Part shown: piece by piece, positions 37,028 through 46,041 of the stretch
Position numbering within the stretch: the first letter of the stretch is position 1
Layout: the number at the start of each line of letters is the position of its first letter
DNA from: Neobacillus muris
GTDB lineage: Bacteria; Bacillota; Bacilli; Bacillales; Cytobacillaceae
Direction of reading: 5' to 3'
Assembly: GCF_943193175.1 (NCBI RefSeq)
Contig: NZ_CALPDF010000012.1
Span: 1-64,000, forward strand
DNA length: 64,000 bases
Notes under the pieces: model-generated
The model's input: only the letters and a program-made list of their open reading frames with translations
Told to the model about the DNA's origin: nothing
The model's database searches: none
Translations under genes and position numbers: made by a program

Positions 37028-37669
37028 ATGAAAAATGTAGGCAGTAAAATTTCAAAAGTGTTGATACTAGCAGTTTTCGGTGTATTTTTGTTTGCAAATG
37101 CGGCAAGTGCTCATGTGACAGTCGTGCCGAAAACGTCAACAACTGGAGCATGGGAAACCTATACCGTCAAAGTTCCAGTAGAGAAGGAGGTTCCGACTGC
37201 CAAAGTGACCTTAAAAACGCCTGCTGGGGTAGAGATCGAGTCCTACCAGCCAGTGCCAGGCTGGACCTATTCAGCTGATAAGGATGCCAGCGGAAAGGTA
37301 AAGTCGATTACGTTTGAGGCAGAAGGGGAAGGCTTGATGCCAGGACAATTCCAACAGTTTTCGTTTGTGGCGAAAAACCCTGACAGTGCGGGTGAAATCG
37401 CTTGGGATGCCTTTCAATACTATCAAGATGGCAGTGTGGTGGAATGGACCGGGGATGAAGGGGCAGAAACCCCCCATTCGATCACCGAAATTCTAGCGGG
37501 CACATCAACGGATGAACATGCGGATGATCAGGGTGTCACGGATAATACGGACAATGATGCAGCAAAAACAGCTGATGAGGAGCAATCCAATTCGCTTCCA
37601 CTCATCTTATCCATTGTATCGGTGATCCTTTCCTTAGCGGCCCTTGTCGGAGCCTTCCGTAAAAAGTAA
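37028..37669 (+). CDS. ycnI: YcnI-type copper-binding protein (DUF1775)
   Basis: 213 residues. The signal peptide ends ANAASA, so the mature protein starts HVTVVPKTS, with the N-terminal His that binds copper in YcnI. A DUF1775 beta-sandwich follows (residues ~30-155). After an acidic linker a C-terminal membrane helix (LPLILSIVSVILSLAALVG) and a KK tail anchor it outside the membrane. AAGGAG precedes the ATG. Third gene of the copper operon, 27 nt after ycnJ. Confidence 0.88.
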   Translation: MKNVGSKISKVLILAVFGVFLFANAASAHVTVVPKTSTTGAWETYTVKVPVEKEVPTAKVTLKTPAGVEIESYQPVPGWTYSADKDASGKVKSITFEAEGEGLMPGQFQQFSFVAKNPDSAGEIAWDAFQYYQDGSVVEWTGDEGAETPHSITEILAGTSTDEHADDQGVTDNTDNDAAKTADEEQSNSLPLILSIVSVILSLAALVGAFRKK

Positions 37670-37672
37670 TTG

Positions 37673-37724
37673 AAAAAGTACCCTATTGAAAGACGCCTGA
37701 CAGTCTGCCAATAGGGTACTTTTT
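37673..37724 (+). terminator. ycnKJI terminator
   Basis: A perfect 16-bp stem AAAAAGTACCCTATTG with its complement, the T-run being the end of the right arm. Confidence 0.9.
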
Positions 37725-37787
37725 ATGGTTTAGACCTAGAATCTTGGAGGTTAAAAAGATTATGAGTTCCTGCTATATCATATAGAA

Positions 37788-37842
37788 GTTGCGGATATCT
37801 CCTGCGATCAAAAAGGGTCGCTTGCATCGGGATATCCGCCTT
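37788..37842 (-). terminator. two-level inverted repeat after the acp gene
   Basis: Outer arms GCGGATATC and GATATCCGC enclose an inner GCGA/TCGC hairpin with loop TCAAAAAGGG. There is no clear U-tract, so it may be a 3' stabilising structure rather than a terminator. Confidence 0.5.
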
Positions 37843-37851
37843 ACCTTGTTG

Positions 37852-38079
37852 TTAACGGTTTTCAATATAGTTTACGACATCGCCGACGGTTTGCAGCGTC
37901 GCGGCAACTTTGTCATTGATTTCAACCGCGAATTCATCTTCTATTTCCATCGTCAGGTTCACCATATCAAGAGAATCAGCCTCGAAATCTTCTTTGAATG
38001 ATGAATCGGGTCTGATATTCTCCATTTTGACCCCCAATTGGTCTGCGATAATAGGCTTTAATTTTTCAAATGTTGTCAT
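37852..38079 (-). CDS. acyl carrier protein, stand-alone paralogue
   Basis: 75 residues, four-helix acyl carrier fold. The phosphopantetheine serine lies in EADSLDMVNLTMEIEDEF. The housekeeping acpA sits in the fap-plsX-fab cluster of Bacillus; none of those genes is near, so this is likely a second ACP. No ketosynthase or ligase gene is adjacent, so its partner enzyme is unknown. GAGGATGGC lies just upstream of the ATG. Monocistronic. Confidence 0.85.
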   Translation of the reverse strand: MTTFEKLKPIIADQLGVKMENIRPDSSFKEDFEADSLDMVNLTMEIEDEFAVEINDKVAATLQTVGDVVNYIENR

Positions 38080-38198
38080 TATGCCATCCTCCTAATCATT
38101 CATAACCCCCATTATAGCAATTGATTTCCCAACGTAAAATAGAAAATTATTACTAATTATTTTGCAAAAATAAGGGTGTGGCGATCCCAGCCGATTCT

Positions 38199-38501
38199 TT
38201 AATCAAATTGTACCCGGTCAATGCCTTCAATGATAAACTCCAGTTCAGTTGAAAAGTTGAGCACAAGCGGATCAGGCAGCCGGTCCATGATTTCTTTCAT
38301 TTCTATCAGATTTTCTGCCTCTTCGAGAGTGGCTGGCGGTTGTTCTAAATGCTGATACCATCGCTTTAATTCATCAATAAACTCATAAAAGTGCCTCTCA
38401 AAGCGTTCAGCGCACTCTTCGCTCTCATCTTCTGAAGCTACTTTCATCATCTCCCAATCTTTAAGAGCCGTTTCTAATTTTTCTTTCATATCATTGAACA
38501 C
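38199..38501 (-). CDS. hypothetical acidic protein
   Basis: About 100 residues, not recognised. Acidic and predicted mostly helical (MKEKLETALKDWEMMKV ... HFYEFIDELKRWYQHLEQ). No membrane segment. A GTG start at 38501 is chosen since GAGGAGTG lies about 5 nt upstream; the ATG four codons later is an alternative. No operon partner. Confidence 0.6.
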   Translation of the reverse strand: MFNDMKEKLETALKDWEMMKVASEDESEECAERFERHFYEFIDELKRWYQHLEQPPATLEEAENLIEMKEIMDRLPDPLVLNFSTELEFIIEGIDRVQFD

Positions 38502-38667
38502 AAAATCACTCCTCGTAAAGATCGATACACCTTTATTCAATATATGGATTATCTATGCTAAGTATAAACCATTTAGAAGAAAGGGACCTAGTGTATAGCC
38601 TATCTATCAGTGTCAGGATTGATTAATAGAAAACTACACATAATAGAGGATAGAGAGGTGTTATCGT

Positions 38668-39141
38668 GTGAAAAATTCAAAATTATTTTATCTGGGCTTG
38701 CTTATTTTACCTTGGCTGACCGTACCATTATTAGGACAAAAGGCATTCAAGAAATATTTGCCGGCAGCCATTTTTATCTGTACATTTACAAAAGCCATTG
38801 ATTTATTCGGCGAGAAGAAAAAGTGGTGGAAGTTTTATAAAGGGATACCCCCTTTTGACAGCATGAACTTTTTTAATCTAGGTCCTTACCTAGTTACGAG
38901 TCTTTGGATATTAAAAATGACTTATCATAAATGGAAATTATATTTTATGTCAAATACCATTCTTCACATCTGCTTTATTTATTTAGGAGGCCTAAAATTC
39001 GTTGAACACTTTAAAATTTTTAAATTAGAAAAATTAACGAAGTTTCAATATTTAGGAATTGATTTTTTAAGGGCGATCCTCCTTTTTTTGTTTCAATCCA
39101 TAATGAACTTGTCTATTCATACTAAAAAACAATGTAAATAA
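38668..39141 (+). CDS. small multi-spanning membrane protein (CBO0543-like)
   Basis: 157 residues with about four hydrophobic helices and Lys/Trp-rich loops (FGEKKKWWKFYKGIPPFDSMNFFNLGPY). This pattern resembles the CBO0543 family of uncharacterised membrane proteins common in spore formers. GTG 38668 is preceded by GAGAGGTG. Function unknown. Confidence 0.6.
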   Translation: MKNSKLFYLGLLILPWLTVPLLGQKAFKKYLPAAIFICTFTKAIDLFGEKKKWWKFYKGIPPFDSMNFFNLGPYLVTSLWILKMTYHKWKLYFMSNTILHICFIYLGGLKFVEHFKIFKLEKLTKFQYLGIDFLRAILLFLFQSIMNLSIHTKKQCK

Positions 39142-39217
39142 GGCAGGAACATTCTTTTTTCTCCATCCAAATCGTAAGAATGAATGAGAGGAAAATATCT
39201 TATGGATGGAGGAAATC

Positions 39218-39688
39218 ATGAAACATGAGATGTTTATGAGAATGGCTGTCGACCTTGCTCTGGAGAATGTACTGACAAATAAGGGGGGGCCATTTGGTGC
39301 GGTTATCGTAAGGAACGGCCGTATTATAAGCATTGGCCGAAACCAAGTGACGGCAAAAAACGATCCGTCAGCACATGCGGAAATAGAGGCCATCCGTGCT
39401 GCCTGCAAGTATTTGAACACCTATCAGCTGACAGGCTGTGAGCTTTACACGAGCAGTGAGCCATGCCCGATGTGTTTAGGGGCCGTTTACTGGGCAAAAT
39501 TAAACGGCATTTACTATGCTGCAACAAGTAAAGATGCAGCAAAAATTGGATTCGAGGATGAATATATCTATAAACAATTTAACTTGCCAATCGAACACCG
39601 GAGCATCCCGATGTTTCGGATCGTTCCCGAAAACACGTATGCCCCTTTTAATGCCTGGATAAAGCAGCCATATAAACAAGGATATTGA
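39218..39688 (+). CDS. guaD: guanine deaminase
   Basis: 156 residues, the same length as Bacillus GuaD. Cytidine-deaminase fold with the zinc motifs HAEIEAIR and SSEPCPMCLGAVYW. GGPFGAVIVRNG near the start and the ending with a Tyr-rich C-terminus follow B. subtilis GuaD. It converts guanine to xanthine for purine salvage or nitrogen supply. ATG 39218 follows GGAGGAAATC. Together with guaC at 15 kb this gives two guanine-consuming routes, but the genes are unlinked. Confidence 0.88.
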   Translation: MKHEMFMRMAVDLALENVLTNKGGPFGAVIVRNGRIISIGRNQVTAKNDPSAHAEIEAIRAACKYLNTYQLTGCELYTSSEPCPMCLGAVYWAKLNGIYYAATSKDAAKIGFEDEYIYKQFNLPIEHRSIPMFRIVPENTYAPFNAWIKQPYKQGY

Positions 39689-39717
39689 GGGGATGAAACC
39701 AATTGAACAGCCTCATC

Positions 39718-39742
39718 AAAATCGGCAGAATGGCCGGTTTTT
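39718..39742 (+). terminator. guaD terminator
   Basis: An 8-bp stem AAATCGGC/GCCGGTTT is followed by TTTT. Confidence 0.75.
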
Positions 39743-39837
39743 TTGTGGATTTGGAGGAATTCATAGTACAAAAGGTATAGAAGGATAATGAATTAGGTAA
39801 AAATAACTAATAAAAATGGAGTATAAAGGAAGATCGC

Positions 39838-40260
39838 ATGAGGAATATAGCCGCTTTATTTTATATATTAATGCCTGGGCTTGGACAAGTGTATAATAAG
39901 CAATTTACGAGAGGCATTATTTTTCTTATCATCGAACATTTTGATAATGCTTACGGTAAAATTAATAAAGCCATTCAACTCGATTTGAATGGCTTTCATC
40001 AACAGGCCCTTGCAACGGTTCTTTATGATGGAATGTTGTTTTATCCAGGTTTCTATGTATATTCAGTTTGGGATGCTTGGTATTATGCAAAAAATGGTGC
40101 CAATAAAAAGAAGACAGCCATACCCTTTCTAATTGGCGGGTACCTAGGAGAACTAGGGGCGATTTTTGCTTCCAAGCTGCCGTGGTTTCCCACTTTAATC
40201 GTCGCGTCACTCATGATTATTCCAATGGTTTTTGGCATGGTTATTTTTAGAAAACAGTAA
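39838..40260 (+). CDS. small membrane protein of unknown function
   Basis: 140 residues with about three hydrophobic segments. The opening AALFYILMPGLGQVYNKQFTRG is like the TM2-type pattern (small helix pairs, GxGQxYN-x2-F). The C-terminal half has two further helices. AAGGAAGATC precedes the ATG. No partner gene; role unknown. Confidence 0.6.
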   Translation: MRNIAALFYILMPGLGQVYNKQFTRGIIFLIIEHFDNAYGKINKAIQLDLNGFHQQALATVLYDGMLFYPGFYVYSVWDAWYYAKNGANKKKTAIPFLIGGYLGELGAIFASKLPWFPTLIVASLMIIPMVFGMVIFRKQ

Positions 40261-40383
40261 CCATGAAGCAAGGGCTTAGGAACAGGAAATCTTGCAAGTT
40301 GACTATAAGAATAGACATTACTATACTAGGTTCAAATGTTTAAGCATTTGAATCTTTTTAATTGCTTGCCACGGAGGAACCAT

Positions 40384-41832
40384 ATGAGCACAAAGTCGTT
40401 ACCAGCCTTCCAAAATGAATTCCAAGAGTTGAGGCCGAATAATGGAGAATTAAAACCAGAAAATGTAACCACTATACTGAAAGAACATCAAAAATTCTTC
40501 CGGACGAACCAAACCAAAGAAATAAGTTTTCGATTGAAGCAATTAGATACATTAAAAGAAGGAATCCTTCAATATGAAGCAAAAATCACTGAAGCGCTTC
40601 GACGTGATTTAGGCAAGCATCCTTTTGAAACCTACACTTCAGAAATTGGATTTGTCCTAAATAGTATTACTCATACAAAGAAGCTGTTGAAAAAATGGGC
40701 AAAGCCAAAAAAGGTGAAAACACCACTCACCCTGTTTCCATCAAAAAGCGTCATTACGTATGAACCATACGGGACAGTGTTAATTATAGGTCCCTTCAAT
40801 TATCCGTTCCAGCTTCTAATTGAACCGCTTATTGGTGCTATTGCAGCTGGAAATTGTGCCGTTCTCAAGCCATCAGAAGTGGTTCCCGCTGTCTCAGCCG
40901 TCATTACAGAAATGATTGAAACGATTTTTGACAAATCGTATATTCGTTGTGTTCAAGGGGGGGTTGAGACCAACACCTCATTGCTCCAGGCGCCATTTGA
41001 TTATATTTTCTTTACGGGCAGCGTTCAGGTGGGGAAAATTGTCATGAAGGCAGCCGCCAAAAATCTCGTGCCTGTGACGCTTGAACTAGGTGGAAAAAGC
41101 CCTGTTATAGTGGACAAAAGTGCGGATCTAAAAATCGCGGCTAACCGAATTATTTGGGGGAAAACGTTAAATGCAGGACAAACCTGTGTGGCCCCTGATT
41201 ATCTTATGGTCCATGAAGAGGTAAAAAATGAACTGATTGAAGAAATGAAGCAAACCCTTCACGCCTTTTATGGAGCCGGTATTGATAAGAGCAACGACTT
41301 CGGCCGAATTGTAAATGACAGGCATTTTTCTCGGCTGTATACAATCCTTGAAAAAGAGAAGGATCATATCCTTTATGGGGGAGCATCGGATTCGAAGACA
41401 CGTTTTATCGAGCCAGCCTTGATTGAGGCCACCTGGAGTTCTGCTTCAATGGAGGAAGAACTATTCGGGCCGCTGCTGCCGATTTTAACGTACAGGGATT
41501 TGGATGAAGCGATTCAATCGATTAACAAGCTCTCTAAACCACTGGCCCTGTATCTGTTTACATCCGATAGACAGGTAGAGGAAAAAGTGCTGACAGAAAT
41601 ATCCTCTGGAGGGGTAAGCATCAACAATACTATCACACATTTGGCAAACCCTGAATTGCCTTTTGGCGGTGTTGGCAGCTCTGGAATGGGGGCTTATCAT
41701 GGGCAGTATAGCTTTACTACTTTTTCGCATGAAAAAAGCATTCTCAAAACGAGCACGAAAATAAATGTGCCATTGCTGTTCCCGCCTTACAGTGAGAAAA
41801 ATGTAAAATTGGTACGCCGCTTTTTGAAATAG
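40384..41832 (+). CDS. aldehyde dehydrogenase, class 3-like (YwdH type)
   Basis: About 482 residues. Oxidises fatty or aromatic aldehydes with NAD(P). The catalytic Cys lies in NAGQTCVAPDYL, the general base Glu in LELGGKSP, and the cofactor motif is FTGSVQVGKIV. FGGVGSSGMGAYHG near the end and the hydrophobic C-terminus (KINVPLLFPPYS) are typical of membrane-associated class 3 enzymes. GGAGGAAC precedes ATG 40384, so a longer upstream reading is discarded. It ends just before TGTCCA element copy B. Confidence 0.87.
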   Translation: MSTKSLPAFQNEFQELRPNNGELKPENVTTILKEHQKFFRTNQTKEISFRLKQLDTLKEGILQYEAKITEALRRDLGKHPFETYTSEIGFVLNSITHTKKLLKKWAKPKKVKTPLTLFPSKSVITYEPYGTVLIIGPFNYPFQLLIEPLIGAIAAGNCAVLKPSEVVPAVSAVITEMIETIFDKSYIRCVQGGVETNTSLLQAPFDYIFFTGSVQVGKIVMKAAAKNLVPVTLELGGKSPVIVDKSADLKIAANRIIWGKTLNAGQTCVAPDYLMVHEEVKNELIEEMKQTLHAFYGAGIDKSNDFGRIVNDRHFSRLYTILEKEKDHILYGGASDSKTRFIEPALIEATWSSASMEEELFGPLLPILTYRDLDEAIQSINKLSKPLALYLFTSDRQVEEKVLTEISSGGVSINNTITHLANPELPFGGVGSSGMGAYHGQYSFTTFSHEKSILKTSTKINVPLLFPPYSEKNVKLVRRFLK

Positions 41833-41846
41833 AACGGACATAAGGA

Positions 41847-41924
41847 GAGGGGCTGTCCATAAAGGGATACGACCCCATGCCTAGACTTTCTGTACCCCTT
41901 TCCTTGCTTTTTGGCAGCCCCTTC
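41847..41924. repeat. TGTCCA palindromic element, copy B
   Basis: The left arm GAGGGGCTGTCCATAAAGGG and right arm ending TTTTTGGCAGCCCCTTC lie around a partly paired centre (GGGATACGACCCC). It begins 14 nt after the aldehyde dehydrogenase stop and could terminate it. Confidence 0.75.
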
Positions 41925-41942
41925 TTAAATAGGCAGGGAGAG

Positions 41943-42569
41943 CTATAGTTCTATGGACGACAATGGCAGGAACAGCTTCACCCCGCGTTTGTTAAATGGA
42001 AGAATTTTTAAGTCTGCGATTAAATGGCTGATGTAACCGGTCAAACAGGTAAAGTAGGTGCCCTGGATTTCAAGTGAAGCCTCTAAGTTTGCAGCAATGA
42101 TCCCAAAGAAAACAATGCCCAAAATCGAATGGGTGTAGCTGCGATGAGAAGAAAAGGATGCTATGCCAATATAAATTCCCAGCAGAATGATCCATAGTTC
42201 ACTGATCGAGATTCCTCCCAATAGGACAGCCGCTCCTGTGATGGTGAGCATGTGTTTTTGTTTAATGAAGGAGGCTATCACTAGAATCAATAATCCGATT
42301 CCTGCTCCCAGCCATCTGTCCTCCGCTGTTTTTTCAAGGAAACTGTATACCAGCATCATGATTCCAATGACCATGGCGGATAGTTGAATCATCTTATGGG
42401 GCAGAGTGATTTTGCCGCGAAGCTTCCCGTCAATATCTAAATCAGGCATTAAACCTGAGATGCCTCCCAAGCCGACGAATAAGAGCGTCTCAGCCGGAGT
42501 GGTTTGAAATGCATTGGCAACAATAAATCCTGTTGCTGATCCAATAACTGCGTGTGCTGTGCCATTCAA
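41943..42569 (-). CDS. YdjM-like membrane-bound metal-dependent hydrolase
   Basis: 208 residues with several hydrophobic segments. The putative metal ligands His and Asp are in HAVIGS, GLMPDLDIDGKL and SSHRSYTHS, and a last HLIADLK, the pattern of the YdjM/DUF457 family. Substrate unknown. The start is TTG 42569, 8 nt after GAGGTG. Single gene. Confidence 0.75.
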   Translation of the reverse strand: MNGTAHAVIGSATGFIVANAFQTTPAETLLFVGLGGISGLMPDLDIDGKLRGKITLPHKMIQLSAMVIGIMMLVYSFLEKTAEDRWLGAGIGLLILVIASFIKQKHMLTITGAAVLLGGISISELWIILLGIYIGIASFSSHRSYTHSILGIVFFGIIAANLEASLEIQGTYFTCLTGYISHLIADLKILPFNKRGVKLFLPLSSIEL

Positions 42570-42649
42570 TGTTATTCACCTCTAAAAACTATTATTATAG
42601 TAAAAAACGAATATTTCTATTTTACACGAAAGCATTTGTTCTGTCTTGT

Positions 42650-42862
42650 TTAGCTAGGGTCCTTGTTTTCGTTTGGAACGGTTATGCTGCCTGAATTCCG
42701 ATTTTGGAAGGTATTTATGTTATGGTCGCCAAAACTAAAATTGCCCCCGATGATTGTTTGATTGGCCGTGTGGCTGTTTTGAAGGGTTGGCCCAAAATTA
42801 ATGTTGGCATTATTTGTAAGGGAAAGCACTGTTAAATGATTGATATTGATTGAATGTGCCAT
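42650..42862 (-). CDS. GerPA/GerPF-like spore germination protein
   Basis: About 70 residues. INFGPTLQNSHTANQTIIGGNFSFGD resembles the gerPA/PF pattern (INFGD, then a KT-containing stretch and FNTGD). GerP proteins are made in the mother cell and affect germinant access through the spore coat. It is a lone member outside the gerPABCDEF operon, which is common. The ATG at 42862 is family-like; one at 42874 is also possible. Confidence 0.65.
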   Translation of the reverse strand: MAHSININHLTVLSLTNNANINFGPTLQNSHTANQTIIGGNFSFGDHNINTFQNRNSGSITVPNENKDPS

Positions 42863-42874
42863 TTTTATCACCAT

Positions 42875-43269
42875 CCTTACTCCATTTTATTTTGAAAAAT
42901 AGCTTGTGATTGTCCTCCCGAGCAATAATTTTTTAATTGGAATTATAAGTCCCCAAATAAGTCACTATTTATGCGGCTTTTTTTTTGATGATTGAGTTCA
43001 TAGTTTGTTCTGATACTTCTTGTCAAGTGATTGTGAAGGTGCTAGAATTTAAATTAGTACTAGTAATTAATACCTGGTTATAATTTAGGATTTTTTTTTA
43101 CTCAAATAATAATATATCGCCGAACCAGGGGTTCTTGAGCAAATGCTCTAGGTGACCGTGAATGGTAAAAAAGAGAAAAGAGGGTCAAGTAGAAACGTCT
43201 ATTTGAATGAGCATCGTAATCATTATAAAAGAAGTAAAATAACAATTTTGCAGTTTTGGAGGTATTTGG
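42875..43269. other. intergenic region without recognised gene
   Basis: 395 bases of AT-rich sequence between divergent genes. It holds a T-run after AAGTCACTATTTATGCGGC near 42975 and GGAGG before the next gene. No operator, riboswitch or coding frame was recognised. Confidence 0.6.
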
Positions 43270-44610
43270 ATGAATGTAGCAGCTGAATATCAATCAAAGG
43301 TAAGAACCGCTGAACAGGCAGCAAGAATGGTCCATTCAGGGGACTGGGTGGATTACGGCTTTGGCGTGACCATGCCGATTGAGCTTGACAAGGCGTTAGC
43401 CGCCAGAAAAGAGGAATTGGCCGATATTAAAATTCGAGGAATGCTGTTAATGAGGGTCCCGGAAGTCGTCAAAGCCGACCCGAACCGCGAAACCTTTTAT
43501 TATAATAGCTGGCACTTCAGCGGCATTGACAGACAGCTATACAAACAAGGGTTATGTGATTTTATTCCAATGGTTTACCGCAATAAGCCCTTATTTTACC
43601 GTAATTATTTGAACGTCAATGTAGCCATGATCCAAGTTCCTCCGATGGACCAGCATGGATATTTTAACTTTTCCCTTACAAATTCCGCCACAAAGGCCAT
43701 TCTAGATACCGCTGATACCGTTATTCTGGAGATTAATAAAAATTTGCCAAGGGCATTAGGCGGCTTCGAAGAGTGCATACATATTTCGGAGGTGGATTAT
43801 ATTGTGGAGGGCCAAAATCCGGTGATTCCAACCCTTCCAAGAGCAAAAAGCAAAGAAGTCGACCAAAAAATAGCTCAATTCGTGGTAGAAGAAATGGCAA
43901 ATGGCTCTACCATCCAGCTCGGCATCGGTGCCTTGCCTTCTGCTGTAGGCGAATTAATTGCCCAATCGGATTTAAAGGATTTAGGCTGCCATACCGAAAT
44001 GCTGGTCGATGCCTATCTGGATATGTACAATGCTGGAAAACTAAATAACAGCAAAAAGACGGTAAACCCTGGCAAATCAGCATGGTCCTTTGCACTGGGA
44101 TCGCAGGAACTTTATGATTGGTTAAACGACAATCCTTTTCTCGCCTCATTTCCTGTCAATTATGTCAATGATCCCCGCGTGATCAGCCAGCAGAAAAACA
44201 TGGTCGCGATCAATAATGCGGTGGAAGTCGATCTGTTTGGCCAGATTTCGTCAGAGTCATCAGGTATCAACCACATCAGCGGGACAGGCGGCCAATTGGA
44301 TTACGTCGATGGGGCTTCCGCCGCAGAAGGCGGGAAGGCTTTTATTTGCTTAACCTCTACCTATCAAGATCAACATGGTGAGATGCACTCACGGATTGTT
44401 CCTACTCTTCATGAAGGTGAAATTGTCACGGTCCCAAGATCCCAATCCCATTACATTGTGACGGAATACGGGAAAGTCAATCTAGCCGGACGTTCGACAT
44501 GGGAGCGTACAGAACTATTAATCTCTATAGCTCATCCGGATTTTAGAGAAAGCTTGATTGGAGAAGCTGAAAAAATGAAAATTTGGAGAAGGTCTAACAA
44601 AAGAGTGTAA
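43270..44610 (+). CDS. acetyl-CoA hydrolase/CoA-transferase family enzyme (butyrate:acetyl-CoA transferase-like)
   Basis: 446 residues. It transfers CoA between acyl-CoA and acetate or another acid. The catalytic glutamate is expected in [12 protein letters not shown], followed by the CoA-binding [12 protein letters not shown] and the C-terminal [15 protein letters not shown]. It belongs to the Cat1/4-hydroxybutyrate CoA-transferase branch; the actual acid is not known. GGAGGT lies upstream of the ATG. Single gene with a hairpin terminator. Confidence 0.85.
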   Translation: MNVAAEYQSKVRTAEQAARMVHSGDWVDYGFGVTMPIELDKALAARKEELADIKIRGMLLMRVPEVVKADPNRETFYYNSWHFSGIDRQLYKQGLCDFIPMVYRNKPLFYRNYLNVNVAMIQVPPMDQHGYFNFSLTNSATKAILDTADTVILEINKNLPRALGGFEECIHISEVDYIVEGQNPVIPTLPRAKSKEVDQKIAQFVVEEMANGSTIQLGIGALPSAVGELIAQSDLKDLGCHTEMLVDAYLDMYNAGKLNNSKKTVNPGKSAWSFALGSQELYDWLNDNPFLASFPVNYVNDPRVISQQKNMVAINNAVEVDLFGQISSESSGINHISGTGGQLDYVDGASAAEGGKAFICLTSTYQDQHGEMHSRIVPTLHEGEIVTVPRSQSHYIVTEYGKVNLAGRSTWERTELLISIAHPDFRESLIGEAEKMKIWRRSNKRV

Positions 44611-44616
44611 TAAGAG

Positions 44617-44652
44617 AAAAAAGATTGCCTAAAACCAAAGGCAATCATTTTT
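44617..44652. terminator. bidirectional terminator
   Basis: The stem AGATTGCCT/AGGCAATC with flanking A and T runs lies between convergent genes. Confidence 0.8.
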
Positions 44653-44662
44653 ATGTCCGCCA

Positions 44663-45418
44663 TTAATCATTCAGCAAATGATGGATTAACCTGTCTTTGT
44701 CGTCGAAAAATTGTTTCATGATTTTATAATGACCTGTTTCCTCAAGTGTAGATTCCTTTAATCCGTCATTTGTCAGCTCGACAATTTTGGAGGATGGATA
44801 CGACATTAATAAGGGAGAGTGGGTAGCAATAATAAATTGAGAATGTTGGTTAATTAATTCATGGATTCTGGATAACATGGATAATTGCCTGAGAGGAGAG
44901 AGCGCTGCCTCTGGTTCGTCCAAAATATAAATGCCATTCCCTTCAAATCGGTTCATAAAGGTCGAAAAAAAGGCTTCACCATGTGATTGATTATGAAGCG
45001 AAACTCCTCCATAAGAATCAATAACCCGTCGACTACTGCCTGGCTCCGAATCTAATTGTTCAATGTTCGAGGCCACGTTATAAAAGCTTTCCGCACGCAG
45101 GAAAAATCCATCCCTTGGCTTGTTGACTCCCTTTATTACTCGAAGATAATCGCTGAGGTCGGAAAAAGAATCGTAAGTTGAAAAACGAAAATTCAATGAC
45201 CCGCCTTCAGGATTAAAGCCAAGCGATATCGCAATTGCTTCCAGTAAAGTCGACTTTCCCATCCCGTTTTCACCAACAATGTAAGTAACATGGGGGTGAA
45301 AGGAAAGCTCGTCCAACAGCCTTATGCTTGGAATGCTAAATGGATATTGTTTAAAAGAAGGTATTGAATCATGCCGTAAGTGAATGCGTCTAATATAGGC
45401 GTCTGTGAAAAAATCCAT
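44663..45418 (-). CDS. AAA/ABC-type ATPase, single domain
   Basis: 251 residues. Walker A GENGMGKSTL, signature-like VSLHNQSHGEAF, Walker B GIYILDEPEAALSPLRQ and an IIATHSPLL switch place it in the AAA_21/RecF-like predicted ATPases that act on nucleic acid or in defence modules. No nuclease or partner gene is adjacent, so it seems to act alone. AGAGGGG precedes the ATG. Confidence 0.78.
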   Translation of the reverse strand: MDFFTDAYIRRIHLRHDSIPSFKQYPFSIPSIRLLDELSFHPHVTYIVGENGMGKSTLLEAIAISLGFNPEGGSLNFRFSTYDSFSDLSDYLRVIKGVNKPRDGFFLRAESFYNVASNIEQLDSEPGSSRRVIDSYGGVSLHNQSHGEAFFSTFMNRFEGNGIYILDEPEAALSPLRQLSMLSRIHELINQHSQFIIATHSPLLMSYPSSKIVELTNDGLKESTLEETGHYKIMKQFFDDKDRLIHHLLND

Positions 45419-45534
45419 TTGGAACCCCTCTATAGGATCAATTTTACTATTAATCTTACCAAAGAAACTGGAATCGGAAAATGGAATTTTCTAAAAACAT
45501 CTGATGAAGGTCAAGGAAGGAGATCAAAATCAGC

Positions 45535-45563
45535 TTAACAACGGAACGTACGTTCTGTATAAT
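45535..45563 (+). promoter_or_regulatory. sigma-A promoter with LexA (SOS) box in the spacer
   Basis: TTAACA (45535-45540), a 17-nt spacer and TATAAT (45558-45563). The spacer contains GAACGTACGTTC (45544-45555), a perfect palindrome fitting the Bacillus LexA core GAAC-N4-GTTC including the RNRY centre. The outermost consensus bases (C at each end) are not kept. Confidence 0.75.
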
Positions 45564-45580
45564 AGAGGTGAGGTGATATT

Positions 45581-45802
45581 ATGTCTTATCGTATTATGCT
45601 GACCAGAAAGGTTACTGATTTAAAAGGCAATTTACGGATCCAAGTCCAGGTAATGGATTCGAAGGCTGCTCGAATCATTCATTTTACTCTTGATGAGCTG
45701 GAAAAAGATGAATTGCCGGATGAATTAAAAGTGTACATTAGGGGTATCCTGCCTGAGATCGCAGAGGGAAGATGGCATTATAGCAGGAATCGCTTAAAAT
45801 AA
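45581..45802 (+). CDS. small protein under a LexA-type promoter
   Basis: 73 residues, not recognised. The N-terminal half looks like beta strands (SYRIMLTRKVTDLKGNLRIQ), followed by an acidic helix (LDELEKDELPDELKVYI) and a basic C-terminus. Soluble. GAGGTGATATT precedes the ATG closely. The SOS-type operator in its promoter suggests induction on DNA damage. The neighbours (a RecF-like ATPase on the opposite strand and an oxidase) do not clarify its job. Confidence 0.7.
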   Translation: MSYRIMLTRKVTDLKGNLRIQVQVMDSKAARIIHFTLDELEKDELPDELKVYIRGILPEIAEGRWHYSRNRLK

Positions 45803-45986
45803 ATGGAATAAGCTGAGGGATGCAGATGAAGTCTCGTCTTTCCCCGGCTCCAAGATATGGGACGTTATTTTGGCCATAAAAAATATTTTACTCCGATAAT
45901 TACGTAACTATTGATAATTTTCTAAAAATATTTATAATCAGTGGGGAAGACCCATCCCGTTTTTATAAATATTGTTCTACATATGA

Positions 45987-46001
45987 TTGAAAACGTTTGC
46001 T
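45987..46001 (+). promoter_or_regulatory. perfect cre (CcpA) site before the GlcD-type oxidase
   Basis: TTGAAAACGTTTGCT fits WTGNAANCGNWNNCW at all positions and lies 40 bases before the start codon, suited to block transcription when glucose is plentiful. Confidence 0.8.
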
Positions 46002-46041
46002 TAAACGAACTGGAAAACCAAATCAATGGGAGGACAGGAAC

